This document shows, piece after piece, positions 6,168 through 6,708 of a stretch of DNA of 6,708 nt. Within the stretch, counting starts at the first letter, position 1, and each line of letters starts with the position of its first letter. The translations under genes and the position numbers were made by a program. This stretch comes from an uncultured Prevotellaceae bacterium. GTDB taxonomy: Bacteria > Bacteroidota > Bacteroidia > Bacteroidales > Bacteroidaceae. The stretch spans positions 1 through 6,708 of the forward strand of contig CALBJW010000053.1 of the NCBI GenBank assembly GCA_937893145.1, in the 5' to 3' direction. Below the pieces are notes generated by a model. It had not been told where the DNA came from. It ran no database searches and worked only from the letters and a program-made list of their open reading frames with translations.

Positions 6168-6707
6168 TTACTGCTTTACAAATTCTACAATACCGAAATC
6201 TACACCTTTTAATTTCAAGTAAACTGTTGCATTCTTTAGATTATCCTTGTTGAACTCGAAACCGAAACTTGCGATAGAATTAGAATATTTGTCTCCAGTT
6301 TTATCGTAGGTATGGAATGTAGCCATTCTATAACCAATCAGATACTGGCCATCGTATGTCTTTGCATCTACTCCGCAACCTTCAGGAACTGTAATCATAG
6401 CATAATAATAGTTTGCCCCATTACCAGAATTTTCTGTCATTTCGATAGTCCATTCCTTGCCATTTTCATCTGTATATTTGTATGTTCCAGCGAGGTCCAT
6501 AGCTGTTACTGCTTTTACATCCGATGGGGTATTATCAATAATTGTGGTATCGTTGTTATTTGTGTCACAAACGTCACCAGGATTATCGATTCCTCCATTT
6601 CTACCTGGTTGACTTGTCGGTGTGTCGAATGGTTCATCTGCCTTGTCACATGATGTGAAACCGAATACTGATGTGAGAGCTACTGCTGCGATTGCGAGGA
6701 TTGAATT
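6168..6707 (-). CDS. Small lipoprotein of unknown function, 5' end outside window
   Basis: There are 179 codons visible; the start codon lies beyond the right edge. The visible N-terminus (NSILAIAAVALTSVFGFTSC) is a hydrophobic signal-peptide core ending in TSC, consistent with the relaxed lipobox of Bacteroidetes, with the cysteine at visible residue 20 followed by DK. Only a few residues are probably missing (a Met-Lys-Lys type start). A polar, Asn/Asp/Thr-rich linker (about residues 21-65) precedes a compact domain that starts near MDLAGTYKYTDENGKEW and ends GIVEFVKQ. Its alternating polar and hydrophobic pattern suggests mostly beta structure. An LAGTYKY-type opening is seen in some lipocalin-like lipoproteins, but this is too weak for assignment. 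The internal ATG at 6500 is not the start, because the frame stays open back through the signal peptide. The phosphatase downstream has its own promoter, so an operon link is doubtful. Confidence 0.85.
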   Translation of the reverse strand, partial: NSILAIAAVALTSVFGFTSCDKADEPFDTPTSQPGRNGGIDNPGDVCDTNNNDTTIIDNTPSDVKAVTAMDLAGTYKYTDENGKEWTIEMTENSGNGANYYYAMITVPEGCGVDAKTYDGQYLIGYRMATFHTYDKTGDKYSNSIASFGFEFNKDNLKNATVYLKLKGVDFGIVEFVKQ

Positions 6708-6708
6708 A

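Noticed and set aside
4303..6190. Phosphatase and lipoprotein both end in FVKQ before a TAA stop
   Set aside because: The codons differ (GTG AAA CAA versus GTA AAG CAG) and the upstream sequences are unrelated, so this is probably coincidence, not a duplication.
6009..6212. 67-residue plus-strand frame across the phosphatase promoter
   Set aside because: Covers the promoter and AT-rich spacer and runs into the lipoprotein's 3' end; low-complexity translation and no ribosome binding site.
6312..6653. 113-residue plus-strand frame opposite the lipoprotein
   Set aside because: The minus frame has a signal peptide, lipobox and coherent domain; the plus frame is a cysteine- and isoleucine-rich shadow.

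Overview
The window looks like a chromosomal segment from a Bacteroidales bacterium, most like Prevotella/Segatella. The support is a Bacteroidetes-type promoter (TTTG, 20-base gap, TATCTTTG) before the phosphatase gene, mostly weak or absent Shine-Dalgarno signals, a relaxed lipoprotein signal peptide, and a large NRPS with gut-Bacteroidetes-style condensation and carrier motifs. All four real genes read on the minus strand. Every long plus-strand frame is a shadow of these genes.

Layout in transcription order (right to left): (1) 6168-6707, the 3' part of a small secreted lipoprotein of unknown function, whose first codons lie beyond the right edge. (2) 5965-6167, an intergenic region with a weak hairpin and a clear promoter embedded in a 20-bp tandem duplication. 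(3) 4303-5958, a membrane-anchored PP2C (SpoIIE/RsbU-type) serine phosphatase with a probable Cache-like periplasmic sensor. (4) 3963-4265, a STAS-domain anti-sigma-factor antagonist 37 bases downstream. (5) 3675-3962, a gap containing a striking 220-bp nested inverted-repeat element. (6) 1-3674, the first 1224 codons of a nonribosomal peptide synthetase with order C-A-T-C, running off the left edge.

The phosphatase and STAS protein form the activating half of a partner-switching circuit: an external signal would activate the phosphatase, which dephosphorylates the STAS protein so that it can bind a kinase/anti-sigma partner. No such kinase is in the window. Whether the circuit controls the NRPS is inference from gene order; no separate promoter for the NRPS was recognised.

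The most unusual feature is repetitive DNA inside the NRPS. Coding repeats spelling TLRYEDD/TLRYE sit in two loops flanking the N-terminal part of the adenylation domain. They include a 42-bp exact direct repeat offset by 411 bp (137 codons), so recombination would delete a large in-frame piece. A different short repeat fills the carrier-to-condensation linker, and its AAGGTTCT word also occurs beside the right arm of the intergenic element.
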